A DNA stretch of 64,000 nt from Kutzneria buriramensis (GCF_043575855.1 NZ_CP144375.1:10850001-10914000); one strand, 5' to 3'. Positions 49,904 to 58,828 are shown, counted from the stretch's first letter. The notes: generated from the sequence alone by a model not told the origin. Translations and numbers: made by a program.

Positions 49904-52543
49904 CTACACCCGAAGTGCCCGCAGCGCGGTGTCGGTGGGGGTGACGGGTCGGAGCAGGATCCGCGCGTCGGCGACCACACAGCCGGTCTCGTACGCGATG
50001 AGCGGGTTGAGGTCCATCTCCGCGACCTCCGGCAGCAGCTCGGCGAGCCGACCCACGCGCATGACCGTGGCGGCGACGGCGTCCACGTCGACACCGGCCA
50101 GGGCCCTGGGCGCGGGGAGGCTGCGCAGCAGCTCGTGGCTGTCGACGTCGGTGACCGGCACGAGACAGCTGACGCGCTTGTCGACGACGTCGGTGTCGGT
50201 GCCGCCGAGGCCGAACACGACCAGCGGCCCGAAGGAGGCGTCGCCGACGACGCCGACCAGGAGTTCCCGGCCGGCGGTGGCCATGGGCTGCACGAGGTAG
50301 CCAAGTAGGTCGTCGCCGAAGTGCTCGCGCATCGCCCGCGCCCGGCCGCGCAGCTCGGACTCGGTGGTGATGCCGAGGGTGACGCCGCCGCCGGCGCTCT
50401 TGTGCAGCAGACCCCGCGCGACCGCCTTGAGTGCGACGGGCCCGAGCTGGGCGCGGAACGCGGCGACGGCCGCCTCCTCGTCGGCCGCCGGGACGACGTC
50501 GAGCGTCGGGATCCCGAAGTGGGACAACAGTTTCGTCACGTCGGGAGCGGGCAGCCAGCCTCCACCGTCATGTTCGGCGAGGAAACTGTCGACGATCTCA
50601 CGGGCGGCACGGGTGTTGATGCCGGACAGCGCGGGCACGATGCCCGGGACGCGGCGCAGCCACTGGCCGTAATGCGCGGCGCGCGCAAGGGCGGCCACCG
50701 CGACCGAGGGTTCGGCGAAGCTGGGAATCGCGTCGCCGACCAGGCGCAGGTTTTCCCGCTGAGTGAGGTCCACGGCTACCACTGGCGCCTCGCGACCGTG
50801 CGCGCGGGCCTTCGCCACGGCGTCGGCGATGTCGGCCGACGGGTCGCCGAGCGCGGTCGGCACGGTGATCGCGAGGACGGCGTCGACCTCCGAATCGTCC
50901 AGTGCGGCACGCAGGCAGCGGGCGAACGTGTCCGCGGAGACGGCGGCGGTTGTGTCGACGGGATTGCCCAGGCTTGCGGTGGCCGGCAACAGGCGGCTGA
51001 AGGCGCTGTGCAGCGCCGGCGACGGCGGCACGACGTGCAGACCTTCGTGCGCACAGGCGTCGGCGGCGAGGACGCCGCCGCCACCGGCATTCGTCAGAAC
51101 GAGAGTGCGGAGGCCGCGAGGCACGGACTGCTTGCTCAGCAACGAAACCGTGGCGGTGAGGTCGGTGAGTGTGTCGACCACGATGACGCCGGCCTGCCGG
51201 TACAAGGCGTCCCGCGTGACGGCGGGCGTGGCGCTGGCGGCGGTGTGCGAGGCGGCGGCGCGGCGGGCGACTTCGCTGGTTCCGGTGCGCAGTGCGACGA
51301 CCGGCTTGTGCCGGCCGAGTCGCCGTGCCAGCCGTACGAACTTGCGGGGGTTGCCGAAGGACTCCAGGTAGAGCACCGCCACCCTGGTGGCGTCGTCGAA
51401 CTCCCACCACCGCAGCATGTCGTTGCCGCTGACGTCGTACTTGTCGCCGGTTGAGACCATTGTGGACACTCCGAGGCCGGCCGCGGCGAGCTGGTCGACC
51501 AGCGCGATGCCGGCGCCGCCGGACTGCGTGACCACGCCGACGTCGCCGGCGGCCGCCGGCCGGTCGGAGAACGAGGCGTCCAACCGGATCCGCGGATCCG
51601 TGTTCACGATGCCGAGGCAGTTCGGCCCCACCATGCGGAAGCCACCACCGCGCACGGCCTTCAGCACCTCGCCGTGCAGCGCTTCGTCGCCGGTGATGCC
51701 CGAGGTGATGACGACCACCGCCGGCACCTTGCGGGCCGCGCAGTCGGCCAGCACGGACGGAACCGATCCGGCCGGCACAGCGACCACGACGAGGTCGGGA
51801 ACCGCCGGCAGCTCCATCACCGATGGATAGCAGGGGACGCCGCCGATGTCGCCGGCATGCGGATTCACGGCCATGAGCCGACCGCTGAAACCGGCGTCGA
51901 CCAGCCGTCCGAGGATGGCGTGGCCGATCGTGCCGGCGGTGCGGCCGGCACCCACGACGGCGAGGCTGCGCGGGCGCAGCAGCCGGGTCAGGCTGGCGAT
52001 GTCGGCGTGAACCTCCCGGTCCGTGACCGTGTCCAGGTACCGGTCGTCCGGGTCGAGGGGCAGCACGACACGCACCTCGGAGCCGTTGCTGTCGACCTGA
52101 CACGGCAGCCCGAAGTCGTGGAACACCCGCAGCATGCCGGTGTTCTCCGCCAGCACGTCCGCGACGAAGCGCCGCACACCGTGCTGCCGGGCCAGCGACG
52201 CGAGGTGCTCCAGCAGCAGCGTGCCGACGCCGTGCGCCTGCTGCCGGTGGTCCACGGCCAGCGCGACCTCGGCCTCGGCGGGGTCGGCGACGACCTCGTA
52301 CGTGGCGACGCCGGTGAGCACGCCGTCGACGTACGCGCCGAGCGTGGCGTGCCGGACGTCTTCCGAGGTCAGGTGGGCGGCGAAGGTCTCCAGTCGAGGC
52401 GGCCGGAGGGTGAAGAAGCGCAGGTAGGTGTCCTTCTCGGGCAGGCCCTGGTGCAGCAGACGGACGGCGTCGGTGTCGGCCGGCGTGAGGTGGCGGACGA
52501 GCGCAACGCGCCCGTCCGCCAGCAGTGCCCGCACGCCGGTCAT
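49904..52543 (-). CDS. GNAT-acyl-CoA synthetase (ADP-forming) fusion
   Basis: An 879-residue fusion. A GNAT acetyltransferase (about 1-165, Q-Q-A-H-G-V-G-T-L-L-L-E-H) precedes an ADP-forming acyl-CoA synthetase: CoA-binding domain (about 190-290, S-L-A-V-V-G-A-G-R-T-A-G-T-I-G), succinyl-CoA-ligase-like central domains and a C-terminal ATP-grasp domain (about 660-879). In Pat-type lysine acetyltransferases the GNAT part is usually C-terminal; here it is N-terminal. The protein probably acetylates lysines, perhaps under ATP/CoA or acetate control. It is the last gene of a tight operon; its ATG overlaps the CBS gene stop as ATGA. Confidence 0.88.
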   Translation of the reverse strand: MTGVRALLADGRVALVRHLTPADTDAVRLLHQGLPEKDTYLRFFTLRPPRLETFAAHLTSEDVRHATLGAYVDGVLTGVATYEVVADPAEAEVALAVDHRQQAHGVGTLLLEHLASLARQHGVRRFVADVLAENTGMLRVFHDFGLPCQVDSNGSEVRVVLPLDPDDRYLDTVTDREVHADIASLTRLLRPRSLAVVGAGRTAGTIGHAILGRLVDAGFSGRLMAVNPHAGDIGGVPCYPSVMELPAVPDLVVVAVPAGSVPSVLADCAARKVPAVVVITSGITGDEALHGEVLKAVRGGGFRMVGPNCLGIVNTDPRIRLDASFSDRPAAAGDVGVVTQSGGAGIALVDQLAAAGLGVSTMVSTGDKYDVSGNDMLRWWEFDDATRVAVLYLESFGNPRKFVRLARRLGRHKPVVALRTGTSEVARRAAASHTAASATPAVTRDALYRQAGVIVVDTLTDLTATVSLLSKQSVPRGLRTLVLTNAGGGGVLAADACAHEGLHVVPPSPALHSAFSRLLPATASLGNPVDTTAAVSADTFARCLRAALDDSEVDAVLAITVPTALGDPSADIADAVAKARAHGREAPVVAVDLTQRENLRLVGDAIPSFAEPSVAVAALARAAHYGQWLRRVPGIVPALSGINTRAAREIVDSFLAEHDGGGWLPAPDVTKLLSHFGIPTLDVVPAADEEAAVAAFRAQLGPVALKAVARGLLHKSAGGGVTLGITTESELRGRARAMREHFGDDLLGYLVQPMATAGRELLVGVVGDASFGPLVVFGLGGTDTDVVDKRVSCLVPVTDVDSHELLRSLPAPRALAGVDVDAVAATVMRVGRLAELLPEVAEMDLNPLIAYETGCVVADARILLRPVTPTDTALRALRV

Positions 52544-53151
52544 AGCACCGATTCCCTGCTACGCACGCGCACCTCGGCGACCCCGGGCACGGACTCGGCG
52601 ATGACCTGGGCGACGTGTCGGTCGGTGGCGTCGTCGAAGTCGTCGACGATCTCGACCACGCCGTCGTACACGGTCACCGACCAGCGGTCGCCGCCGCCGT
52701 ACGCGGAGAGCCGCGACCTGACGGCCGTCAGGACCGTCGCGTCGTCGGTGGCGATGGCGCGCAGCAGGTCGCGCCGCGTGACGATGCCGACCACGCCGCG
52801 GCCGTCGACCACCGGCACCGCGCGGACGTGGTCGTCCAGCATCATGCGGACGATCGCGGCGGCGTCGGTGCCCGGCGTGATGGCCACGGCCGGCGTGCTC
52901 ATCACCTCGGCGACGGTCTGCGCCGGATGGACCTCCGGCACCTCGTCGCCCCAGATACGTGTACGCGCGTCCACGGGGATGCGGTCGCGCAGCACGTCCG
53001 CCTCGGTGACCATGCCGACCACGCGGCCGTCGTCGTCGACCACCGGCGCGGAGGTGAACCCGTGCTCGGCCAGCAGCGCCGCGACCTCCTTGACCGGTTG
53101 GTCCGGACGCGCCGTCACGACCGGGCTGGTCATCACGTCCTGTGCCCTCAT
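52540..53151 (-). CDS. CBS-pair plus BON-domain protein
   Basis: A 203-residue cytoplasmic protein with two CBS domains (about 5-55: V-M-T-S-P-V-V; about 80-130: V-M-S-T-P-A-V-A-I-T) and a C-terminal BON-like domain (about 140-200, V-T-V-Y-D-G-V-V-E-I-V-D). CBS pairs bind adenosine nucleotides, so such proteins can report the ATP/AMP ratio; hypoxic response protein 1 of mycobacteria has the same CBS pair. The ATG at 53151 lies 2 bp after the USP stop, and its stop overlaps the GNAT-fusion start. It may regulate the neighbouring acetyltransferase fusion. Confidence 0.88.
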   Translation of the reverse strand: MRAQDVMTSPVVTARPDQPVKEVAALLAEHGFTSAPVVDDDGRVVGMVTEADVLRDRIPVDARTRIWGDEVPEVHPAQTVAEVMSTPAVAITPGTDAAAIVRMMLDDHVRAVPVVDGRGVVGIVTRRDLLRAIATDDATVLTAVRSRLSAYGGGDRWSVTVYDGVVEIVDDFDDATDRHVAQVIAESVPGVAEVRVRSRESVL

Positions 53152-53153
53152 CG

Positions 53154-53924
53154 TCAGCTCCTCACGGTGTCCATGGCGGACGCCGCGGCCAGCGCGACGT
53201 CGAGAGTGGTTTCGGGACCGGCGACGACGACCGGGCAGGCCGCCTCGCGCAGGACCTTGCGGTAGGTCCGGCCGCCCAGGCCGTGCTCGCGGTGGCCGAT
53301 GACGACCATCGACGCGAACTGGGAGTGCCAGGCCAGCGCCTCGGCCGGCGTGCACTTGAGCGTGTGCACCTGCACGGCCATGGCCGGGTAGCGGCCGGCG
53401 AACAGCGAGACCAGGTCGAACACGGAGTTCCGGGCTCCGGTGGCGCTTCCGCAGTGGACCACGCGGACGCCGCGGCCGAGCCGGTGCGCTTCGGCGAACG
53501 CCCAGCGCAGCGCCTGCTCGGAGTGCTCGGTGCCGTCGGCGCCGACCAGGATCGGCCGGTCGCCGTCGTCCCACCCGGTGCCCGGCGCGACGGCGGCGAC
53601 CGGGCAGCTCGCCTCGGCCGCGACGGCCGACGCGACGCCGGCCTTCGCGGCCTCCCGGTCGACCACGACCAGGTGCGCCTCGGCGGTCCGGTCCAGCAGG
53701 GCGTCGGCCAGGCCACCCTCAGCGGTGGTCGCCGACAGCGACAGGTGCGGGTAGCGGGCGCGGAGTGCGGCTGCGGCGTTGTACAGCGCCGGCAGGTTCC
53801 CGCTTTCGGCGAGGACGACGCGCAGTGGGGCGTCCAGGCGGCCCGCGTACTCGGCGGCCCAGGTGATCGTCGCGATGGAGTCGGTGTCGGGCGAGAGCCC
53901 GACCAGAACGGCCTTGGTGGTCAT
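53154..53924 (-). CDS. Tandem universal stress protein
   Basis: A 256-residue protein with two UspA-type domains (about 1-120 and 125-245): V-L-V-G-L-S-P-D-T-D-S and I-L-V-G-A-D-G-T-E-H-S. The usual G-x-x-G-G ATP loop is degenerate in the second half (I-G-H-R-E-H-G-L-G-G), so nucleotide binding is uncertain. It overlaps the nitroreductase gene stop as ATGA and is followed 2 bp later by the CBS-BON gene. Tandem USPs of this type sit beside the nitroreductase and sensor kinase in DosR regulons. Confidence 0.86.
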   Translation of the reverse strand: MTTKAVLVGLSPDTDSIATITWAAEYAGRLDAPLRVVLAESGNLPALYNAAAALRARYPHLSLSATTAEGGLADALLDRTAEAHLVVVDREAAKAGVASAVAAEASCPVAAVAPGTGWDDGDRPILVGADGTEHSEQALRWAFAEAHRLGRGVRVVHCGSATGARNSVFDLVSLFAGRYPAMAVQVHTLKCTPAEALAWHSQFASMVVIGHREHGLGGRTYRKVLREAACPVVVAGPETTLDVALAAASAMDTVRS

Positions 53925-54940
53925 GGGGTGCCTCCCGGCAGCATGTGAGCGGCGTCGATGAGCAGCTCTGCCACCGGACGTCGAGGTGTGGGCGCGACCG
54001 GGCTGCCGTGGCCCACTCGCAGGATGGTCTGGGCGGTGATGCCGGCGCCCAGCAGATGACGGAGCTCCTCACGGCAGGAGGGCACTTCGATCGGCTGCGC
54101 GATGAACGACGCCGACAGGCCGAGCGTGGTGGCCGTCAGCAGCACCCGCTGCATGGCCTGACCGGCGTGCAGCTCGGCGAGCGCGCCTTCGTAGTACGAG
54201 CAGACGACGGCGATGAGCGGCTCCCGCTCGAAGTCCTTGCCCGGCACGCGTTCCCGGGCGTGACCGCCGCTGAAGTCGCGCAGCACCCACCGGTCCTGCG
54301 GCTCGTACGCCGGTCCGGCGGCCAGCGCCGGCACGCCGTCGCGCCGCTCGCCGCCGTGCCCGCTCCACTGTTCCAGCTCGGCGCGGAACTCCAGGTTGCC
54401 CAGTTGGATCTGGTGGGCGCGGGTGACCAGCGCGTGCAGGCGGGACCGCTGCGACGGGTCGGTGATCGGGTGCAGCCAGGAGCGCTCGGTCTGGGCCGCC
54501 CGGACCAGGTGGTTCACCTCGGCGGTGGTCACCGGGACGTCCCGGAACGGCTTGCGGTTGGTGTGCCGGGAGGGGATGGCCCGGCGCAGGTCCAAGACGT
54601 GGTCGCTCGGCGAGACGTGGCCGCCGCGGCGCACCACCGCGAGGGCGTGCGGGCCGGCGGCGTGGGGCAGCAGCGTCACCATCGGGCGGATGCCCAGGGC
54701 CTCCAGCGAGATCCGGAGGTTGGCCAGCGCGGCGCCACACGCAAGCCGCAGTTCCTTGTCGTCCGGATCGGTGGCGTGCAGCCGACGCGTGGCGTCGGCG
54801 TGCAGCTCGATGCGGTCGGGCAGCACCCGGAACCGCCACGGCTGGCTATTGTGCACCGACGGCGCCATCGCCGCCGCGTCGAGCACGGTGGCCACCTCGT
54901 CCGGGCTAAGACCGAGGCTGGCGGGAACTGGACTGGTCAT
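53921..54940 (-). CDS. Acg-type nitroreductase
   Basis: A 339-residue nitroreductase-fold protein of the Acg/Rv3131 family: A-A-M-A-P-S-V-H-N-S-Q-P-W-R-F near the N-terminus, the D-P-D-D-K-E-L-R-L-A-C-G-A-A-L-A-N-L segment, and G-H-G-S-P near the C-terminus. Mycobacterial homologues bind FMN but lack classic nitroreductase activity and are DosR-controlled. It is the first gene of a four-gene operon. Two DevR-box candidates lie between it and the divergent sensor-kinase gene. The physiological substrate is unknown. Confidence 0.88.
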   Translation of the reverse strand: MTSPVPASLGLSPDEVATVLDAAAMAPSVHNSQPWRFRVLPDRIELHADATRRLHATDPDDKELRLACGAALANLRISLEALGIRPMVTLLPHAAGPHALAVVRRGGHVSPSDHVLDLRRAIPSRHTNRKPFRDVPVTTAEVNHLVRAAQTERSWLHPITDPSQRSRLHALVTRAHQIQLGNLEFRAELEQWSGHGGERRDGVPALAAGPAYEPQDRWVLRDFSGGHARERVPGKDFEREPLIAVVCSYYEGALAELHAGQAMQRVLLTATTLGLSASFIAQPIEVPSCREELRHLLGAGITAQTILRVGHGSPVAPTPRRPVAELLIDAAHMLPGGTP

Positions 54941-54976
54941 GGCTCAACGGTGCGCGCCGGGGCGGTTTCGCAGACA

Positions 54977-55006
54977 CGGCCCAAAGTCACGGTGGACTAG
55001 GGCCGT
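54977..55006. promoter_or_regulatory. Two DevR-box candidates in a divergent promoter
   Basis: CGGCCCAAAGTCAC (54977-54990) matches about 10 of 14 core positions, and TGGACTAGGGCCGT (54993-55006) about 8. They lie 37-66 bp upstream of the nitroreductase start and about 90 bp upstream of the sensor-kinase start, so the dormancy operon and the kinase may share control. Confidence 0.6.
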
Positions 55007-55093
55007 CGTCCACGAGATGCGTACGTCCCTTGGCCGTGACCTGCCGGCGTGGGAGGCTGGCGGGGTCCGATGGAGATCAACGGGAGCCGCCGC

Positions 55094-56773
55094 ATGCCAG
55101 AGCCCGAGACGTCAGCGATGCTCGGCAGCCTGCGGCTGGACGAGCTGCTGGCGGAGGTGCAGGAGCGGCTCGCGGAGATCGTCAAGACCCGGGACCGGGT
55201 GCAGGGCCTGCTCGACGCCGTGCTCGCCGTCGGCTCCGGGATCGAGCTGGATTCGACGTTGAACCGGATCGTGGAGGCCGCCGCCGACCTGGTCGACGCC
55301 CGGTACGGGGCGCTCGGCGTGCTGGCCAGCACCGGCGACGGCCTGTCCGAGTTCGTGTACCTCGGCATCGACGCCGATCAGCGCAAGCTGATGGGCCACC
55401 TGCCGGAAGGACGGGGCCTGCTCGGGCTGCTCATCCACGACCCCAAGCCGATCCGGCTGGCCGACCTGGCCACCCACCCGGCGTCCGTCGGCTTCCCCGC
55501 CAACCACCCGCCGATGCACAGCTTCCTCGGCGCGCCGGTCCTCGTGCGCGACGAGGTGTTCGGCAACCTCTACATGACGGAGAAGCGCGGCGGCGGCGAG
55601 TTCACCGCCGACGACGAGGTCGTGCTGCGCGCGTTGGCCGCGGCGGCCGGCGTGGCGATCGAGAACGCCCGCCTGTTCGAGCGTTCGCAGCAGCGGCAGC
55701 GCTGGCTGGAGGCGACGTCGGAGATCCGCGCCGAGTTGCTCGGCGGGGCCACTGTGGACGATGCGCTGCGGCTGGTCGTGTTGCGGGCCATGGAGTTGAC
55801 GGACTCGTCGTGCGCGATGGTGCTGATCGCCGACGGCGACGACACCCTCACCGTGCGGGGCGTCGTCGGGACCTGCGCCGACGGGCTCGCCACCGTGGTG
55901 CTGCCCGAAGGGCACCGGCTGCTCGACGGCGCGCCTCGGCTCATCGCCGACCTCGCCGAGGAGCTCGACGGCCGCCTCGCCGGTGACATCCTCGGTCCCG
56001 GTCTCGTCGTGGAGCTGCGCACGTCCGACGGCGGCACCGGCGCGCTCGTCACCGCCCGGGACAAGGGCGGCGCCGAGTACCGCCCCGATGACGTCCCGCT
56101 GGTCACGTCCTTCGCCGACCAGGCCGCGCTGGCGCTGGAGCTGGCCGAGAAGCAGCGCACCAAGGGCATGCTCGACCTGCTCGCCGACCGCGACCGGATC
56201 GCGCGGGACCTGCACGACCACGTCATCCAGCGACTGTTCGCCACCGGCCTGAGCCTGCAGGGCTCGCTGCGGATGATCCCCGACACCGAGGCCCGCAAGC
56301 GGATCCAGGCCGCCGTCGGCCAGCTCGACCAGACCGTCATGGAGATCCGGACGTCCATCTTCGACCTGCACACCGCCGACGAGGTCTCCAGCCTGCGCCG
56401 GACCCTGCTCGACGTCGTCTCCGAGCTCACCGACGGCACCGACGTCTCCCCGTCCGTCCGCATGTCCGGCGCCGTCGACACGCTCGTGCCACCCGAGGTC
56501 GCCCCGCACGCCGAGGCCGCCCTCCGCGAGGGCCTGTCCAACGCCCTGCGCCACGCCCGCGCCAAACACATCGTCGTCACCATCGAGGCCGCCAAGGACC
56601 TCATCGTCGACGTGCTCGACGACGGCGTCGGGGTTCCCGAGACCCTGGCCCGCAGCGGGCTGGCCAACATCGAGAACCGCGCCGCCACCTTCGGCGGCAC
56701 GCTGACCGTCGCGCCGAGCCCGGACGGCGGCACCCGCTACACGTGGCAGGTCCCCATCCGGCCGGTCTCCTGA
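55094..56773 (+). CDS. DosS/DosT-like heme-GAF sensor histidine kinase
   Basis: About 559 residues. Two GAF domains (about 45-195 and 215-345) precede a HisKA_3 segment (D-R-I-A-R-D-L-H-D-H-V-I-Q, His374) and an HATPase_c domain. In GAF-A the proximal heme His is His138 (N-H-P-P-M-H-S-F-L-G) and Tyr160 stands 22 residues later, the same spacing as His149/Tyr171 in DosS. The residue aligned with DosS Glu87 is Gly75 (R-Y-G-A-L-G), as in DosT. This suggests O2 binding by heme. The ATG at 55094 has GGGAG 7 bases before it; an ATG at 55070 is possible. Its expected partner is the DosR-like gene at 57404. Confidence 0.92.
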   Translation: MPEPETSAMLGSLRLDELLAEVQERLAEIVKTRDRVQGLLDAVLAVGSGIELDSTLNRIVEAAADLVDARYGALGVLASTGDGLSEFVYLGIDADQRKLMGHLPEGRGLLGLLIHDPKPIRLADLATHPASVGFPANHPPMHSFLGAPVLVRDEVFGNLYMTEKRGGGEFTADDEVVLRALAAAAGVAIENARLFERSQQRQRWLEATSEIRAELLGGATVDDALRLVVLRAMELTDSSCAMVLIADGDDTLTVRGVVGTCADGLATVVLPEGHRLLDGAPRLIADLAEELDGRLAGDILGPGLVVELRTSDGGTGALVTARDKGGAEYRPDDVPLVTSFADQAALALELAEKQRTKGMLDLLADRDRIARDLHDHVIQRLFATGLSLQGSLRMIPDTEARKRIQAAVGQLDQTVMEIRTSIFDLHTADEVSSLRRTLLDVVSELTDGTDVSPSVRMSGAVDTLVPPEVAPHAEAALREGLSNALRHARAKHIVVTIEAAKDLIVDVLDDGVGVPETLARSGLANIENRAATFGGTLTVAPSPDGGTRYTWQVPIRPVS

Positions 56774-56815
56774 GGTCCCGTATCGTCCGCCGCGTCGGGC
56801 ACGGAGAGGATCGCG

Positions 56816-57409
56816 GTGGAACTGGGGCTGGTCGGCCAGGCCGTGGGCATGTTCACGGCGACCAACGTCGACGACATCGTGATCCTGGCCCTGTTCTTCG
56901 GCCAGGCCGCGGGCCGGCGCGGCGCCGCGACCCGCGTGGTGCTGGGCCAGTTCCTGGGCTTCACGGCGATCCTGGCGGCCTCCGTCGTCGGGGCGCTGGG
57001 CGCGGGTCTGCTGCCGGCGTCGGCGATTCCCTACCTGGGCGTCGTGCCACTGCTGCTGGGCCTGCGGGCCGCGTGGACGGCCCGGCGCGACCGCGGTGCG
57101 GCGGATGTCGAAGTCGTGCCGGCCGGCGGCCCGACGGTACTGGCGGTCGCCGCCGTCACGTTCGCCAACGGCGGCGACAACATCGGTGTCTACGTGCCGG
57201 TGTTCGCCACCGCCGGCGTCGGCAGCCTGATCGTGTTCGGCGTGGTGTTCCTGATGCTCACGGCGCTGTGGTGCGCGATCGGCCGCTACGTGGCGACCCG
57301 GCCGGTCATCGCGCGGACCCTCTCGCGCTGGGGGCACGTCGTGCTCCCGGCGGTGCTGGTCGGCATCGGCGTGCTGATCCTGGTCGAAGGCGGCGCGTTC
57401 GGGCTATGA
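56816..57409 (+). CDS. CadD-type cadmium/cation membrane transporter
   Basis: A 197-residue membrane protein with six helices. It has the family motifs T-N-V-D-D-I (16-21) and N-G-G-D-N (about 120-124), in two mirrored halves. CadD-type proteins export or sequester divalent cations. GTG start with GAGAGG upstream. It follows the sensor kinase by 42 bp and converges on the DosR-like gene, whose stop overlaps its own by 6 bp. Substrate is uncertain. Confidence 0.83.
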   Translation: MELGLVGQAVGMFTATNVDDIVILALFFGQAAGRRGAATRVVLGQFLGFTAILAASVVGALGAGLLPASAIPYLGVVPLLLGLRAAWTARRDRGAADVEVVPAGGPTVLAVAAVTFANGGDNIGVYVPVFATAGVGSLIVFGVVFLMLTALWCAIGRYVATRPVIARTLSRWGHVVLPAVLVGIGVLILVEGGAFGL

Positions 57410-58051
57410 CCCGCGCTTGTCCTTGAGCTCGGTGGCCAGCACGGCGGCCTGGGTGCGGCGCTGCATGCCGAGCTTGGCGAGCAGGTGGGAGACGTAGTTC
57501 TTGACGGTCTTCTCCGCCAGGAACATGCGCTCGGCGATCTGGCGGTTGGTCAGGCCCTCGCCGATGAGCTCCAGCACGACGCGTTCCTGGTCGGACAGGA
57601 CGGCCAGCGGGTCGGTGCGCTGCTCCTGGTCGCGGCGCAGGCGGGCGAGCAGGGCGGAGGTGGTGTGCGTGTCGAGCAGCGACTGGCCGCCGGCGACGGT
57701 GCGGATGGCGTTGACGAGGTCGCTGCCGAGGACCTGCTTGAGCAGGAAGCCGGCGGCGCCGGCCATGATGGCGTCGAACAGGGCGTCGTCGTCGGAGAAC
57801 GACGTCAGCATGAGGCACTGGAGCTGCGGCATCGACGAGCGCAGCTCGCGGCACAGCTCGACGCCGTTGCCGTCGGGCAGCCGCACGTCGAGCACGGCGA
57901 CCTGCGGTTGCACCGCGGGGATGCGAACCATGGCCTCGGCCACCGCGCCGGCCTCGCCGACGACCTTGAGGTCCGACTCGCCCTCGAGCAGATCGGAGAT
58001 CCCGCGCCGGACGATCTCGTGGTCGTCCACCAGGAACACGCCGATGGTCAT
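57404..58051 (-). CDS. DosR/DevR-like NarL-family response regulator
   Basis: A 215-residue regulator. The receiver starts F-L-V-D-D-H-E-I-V-R-R-G; the phospho-acceptor is Asp55 (V-A-V-L-D-V-R-L-P-D-G-N-G), aligned with Asp54 of DosR. The C-terminal LuxR-type HTH reads G-L-T-N-R-Q-I-A-E-R-M-F-L-A-E-K-T-V-K-N-Y-V-S, nearly identical to the DosR recognition region. The ATG at 58051 has GGAAGG upstream. It lies 32 bp after the CBS-BON gene on the same strand. Its probable sensor lies on the opposite strand, 0.6 kb away across the CadD gene. Confidence 0.93.
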   Translation of the reverse strand: MTIGVFLVDDHEIVRRGISDLLEGESDLKVVGEAGAVAEAMVRIPAVQPQVAVLDVRLPDGNGVELCRELRSSMPQLQCLMLTSFSDDDALFDAIMAGAAGFLLKQVLGSDLVNAIRTVAGGQSLLDTHTTSALLARLRRDQEQRTDPLAVLSDQERVVLELIGEGLTNRQIAERMFLAEKTVKNYVSHLLAKLGMQRRTQAAVLATELKDKRGS

Positions 58052-58083
58052 GTCTGTCAGCCTTCCACGTTCCTGGTCGCCGG

Positions 58084-58719
58084 TCACGCCTTCACGTCGT
58101 CGAGTTCGTGCTGGACGGCCCCGGTGACGCCGACGACGCCGGGCAGCGCCCAGGCGATGCGGATGGCGGCCAGCGCCTGGCTGCGCCGGGGGACGCAGCC
58201 GCCGAGCTGCACGACGCCCTCGGCCACGGTGGCCGTCACGCCCGCGGGAACGGCCGCGAGCACCCGGTCCCGGATGACGTCGTCGGAGACGAGGAACAGG
58301 CGCAGCACGTCGGCGCGGGCCAGCACGCCGATGAGCCGCCCGTCGCCCTCGACGACGAACAGCCGGCGCACGTCGGTGTGGCCGAGCTTGCTGGCGGCGT
58401 CCTCGACGCTCGCGTCCGGGCCGATGGTGACGACCGGAGAGGTCATCAGCCGGTCCGCCGTGGCGGCGTGCGCCTTGCGGCTGCGCACCTGGTAGCCGGT
58501 GGCCAGCACCTGGTCGAAGCCGCCGCGCATCTCCTCCTTGTGGATCAGATCGGCCTCGGACACCACGCCGGTGACCCGGCCGCCGGCGTCGATGACCGGC
58601 ACGGCGCTGATCCGGTGCTCGGCCAGCGCGCGGGCGATCTCCTTGAACGGGGCGTCCGGCGTCACGGCGATGACCGGGGTGGTCATCACCGATCGGACCG
58701 TGGGGTAGCTCGTCGGCAT
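58084..58719 (-). CDS. CBS-pair plus BON protein, second copy
   Basis: A 211-residue paralogue of the 52540-53151 protein: CBS motifs V-M-T-T-P-V-I-A-V-T and M-T-S-P-V-V-T-I-G, and a C-terminal BON-like domain (about 150-205, V-A-E-G-V-V-Q-L-G-G). It is the first gene of a unit with the DosR-like regulator, divergent from the P-type ATPase. An adenylate-sensing role is inferred from the CBS pair. Confidence 0.87.
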   Translation of the reverse strand: MPTSYPTVRSVMTTPVIAVTPDAPFKEIARALAEHRISAVPVIDAGGRVTGVVSEADLIHKEEMRGGFDQVLATGYQVRSRKAHAATADRLMTSPVVTIGPDASVEDAASKLGHTDVRRLFVVEGDGRLIGVLARADVLRLFLVSDDVIRDRVLAAVPAGVTATVAEGVVQLGGCVPRRSQALAAIRIAWALPGVVGVTGAVQHELDDVKA

Positions 58720-58777
58720 GACATCAGCTCACCGCACGCGGACCCTGGCGGACAGTGCCATCGCGCCCGGGACCCAT

Positions 58778-58791
58778 GGGTCCTGTGGCCC
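58778..58791. promoter_or_regulatory. DevR-box candidate upstream of the P-type ATPase
   Basis: GGGTCCTGTGGCCC matches about 9 of 14 core positions and lies 38 bp before the ATPase ATG and 59 bp from the divergent CBS-BON start. A perfect 14-bp palindrome, GGACCCATGGGTCC (58770-58783), overlaps it. Confidence 0.5.
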
Positions 58792-58828
58792 TAGTTGTGA
58801 CGAACGCGCGGGCGCGAGCCTCGAAACC

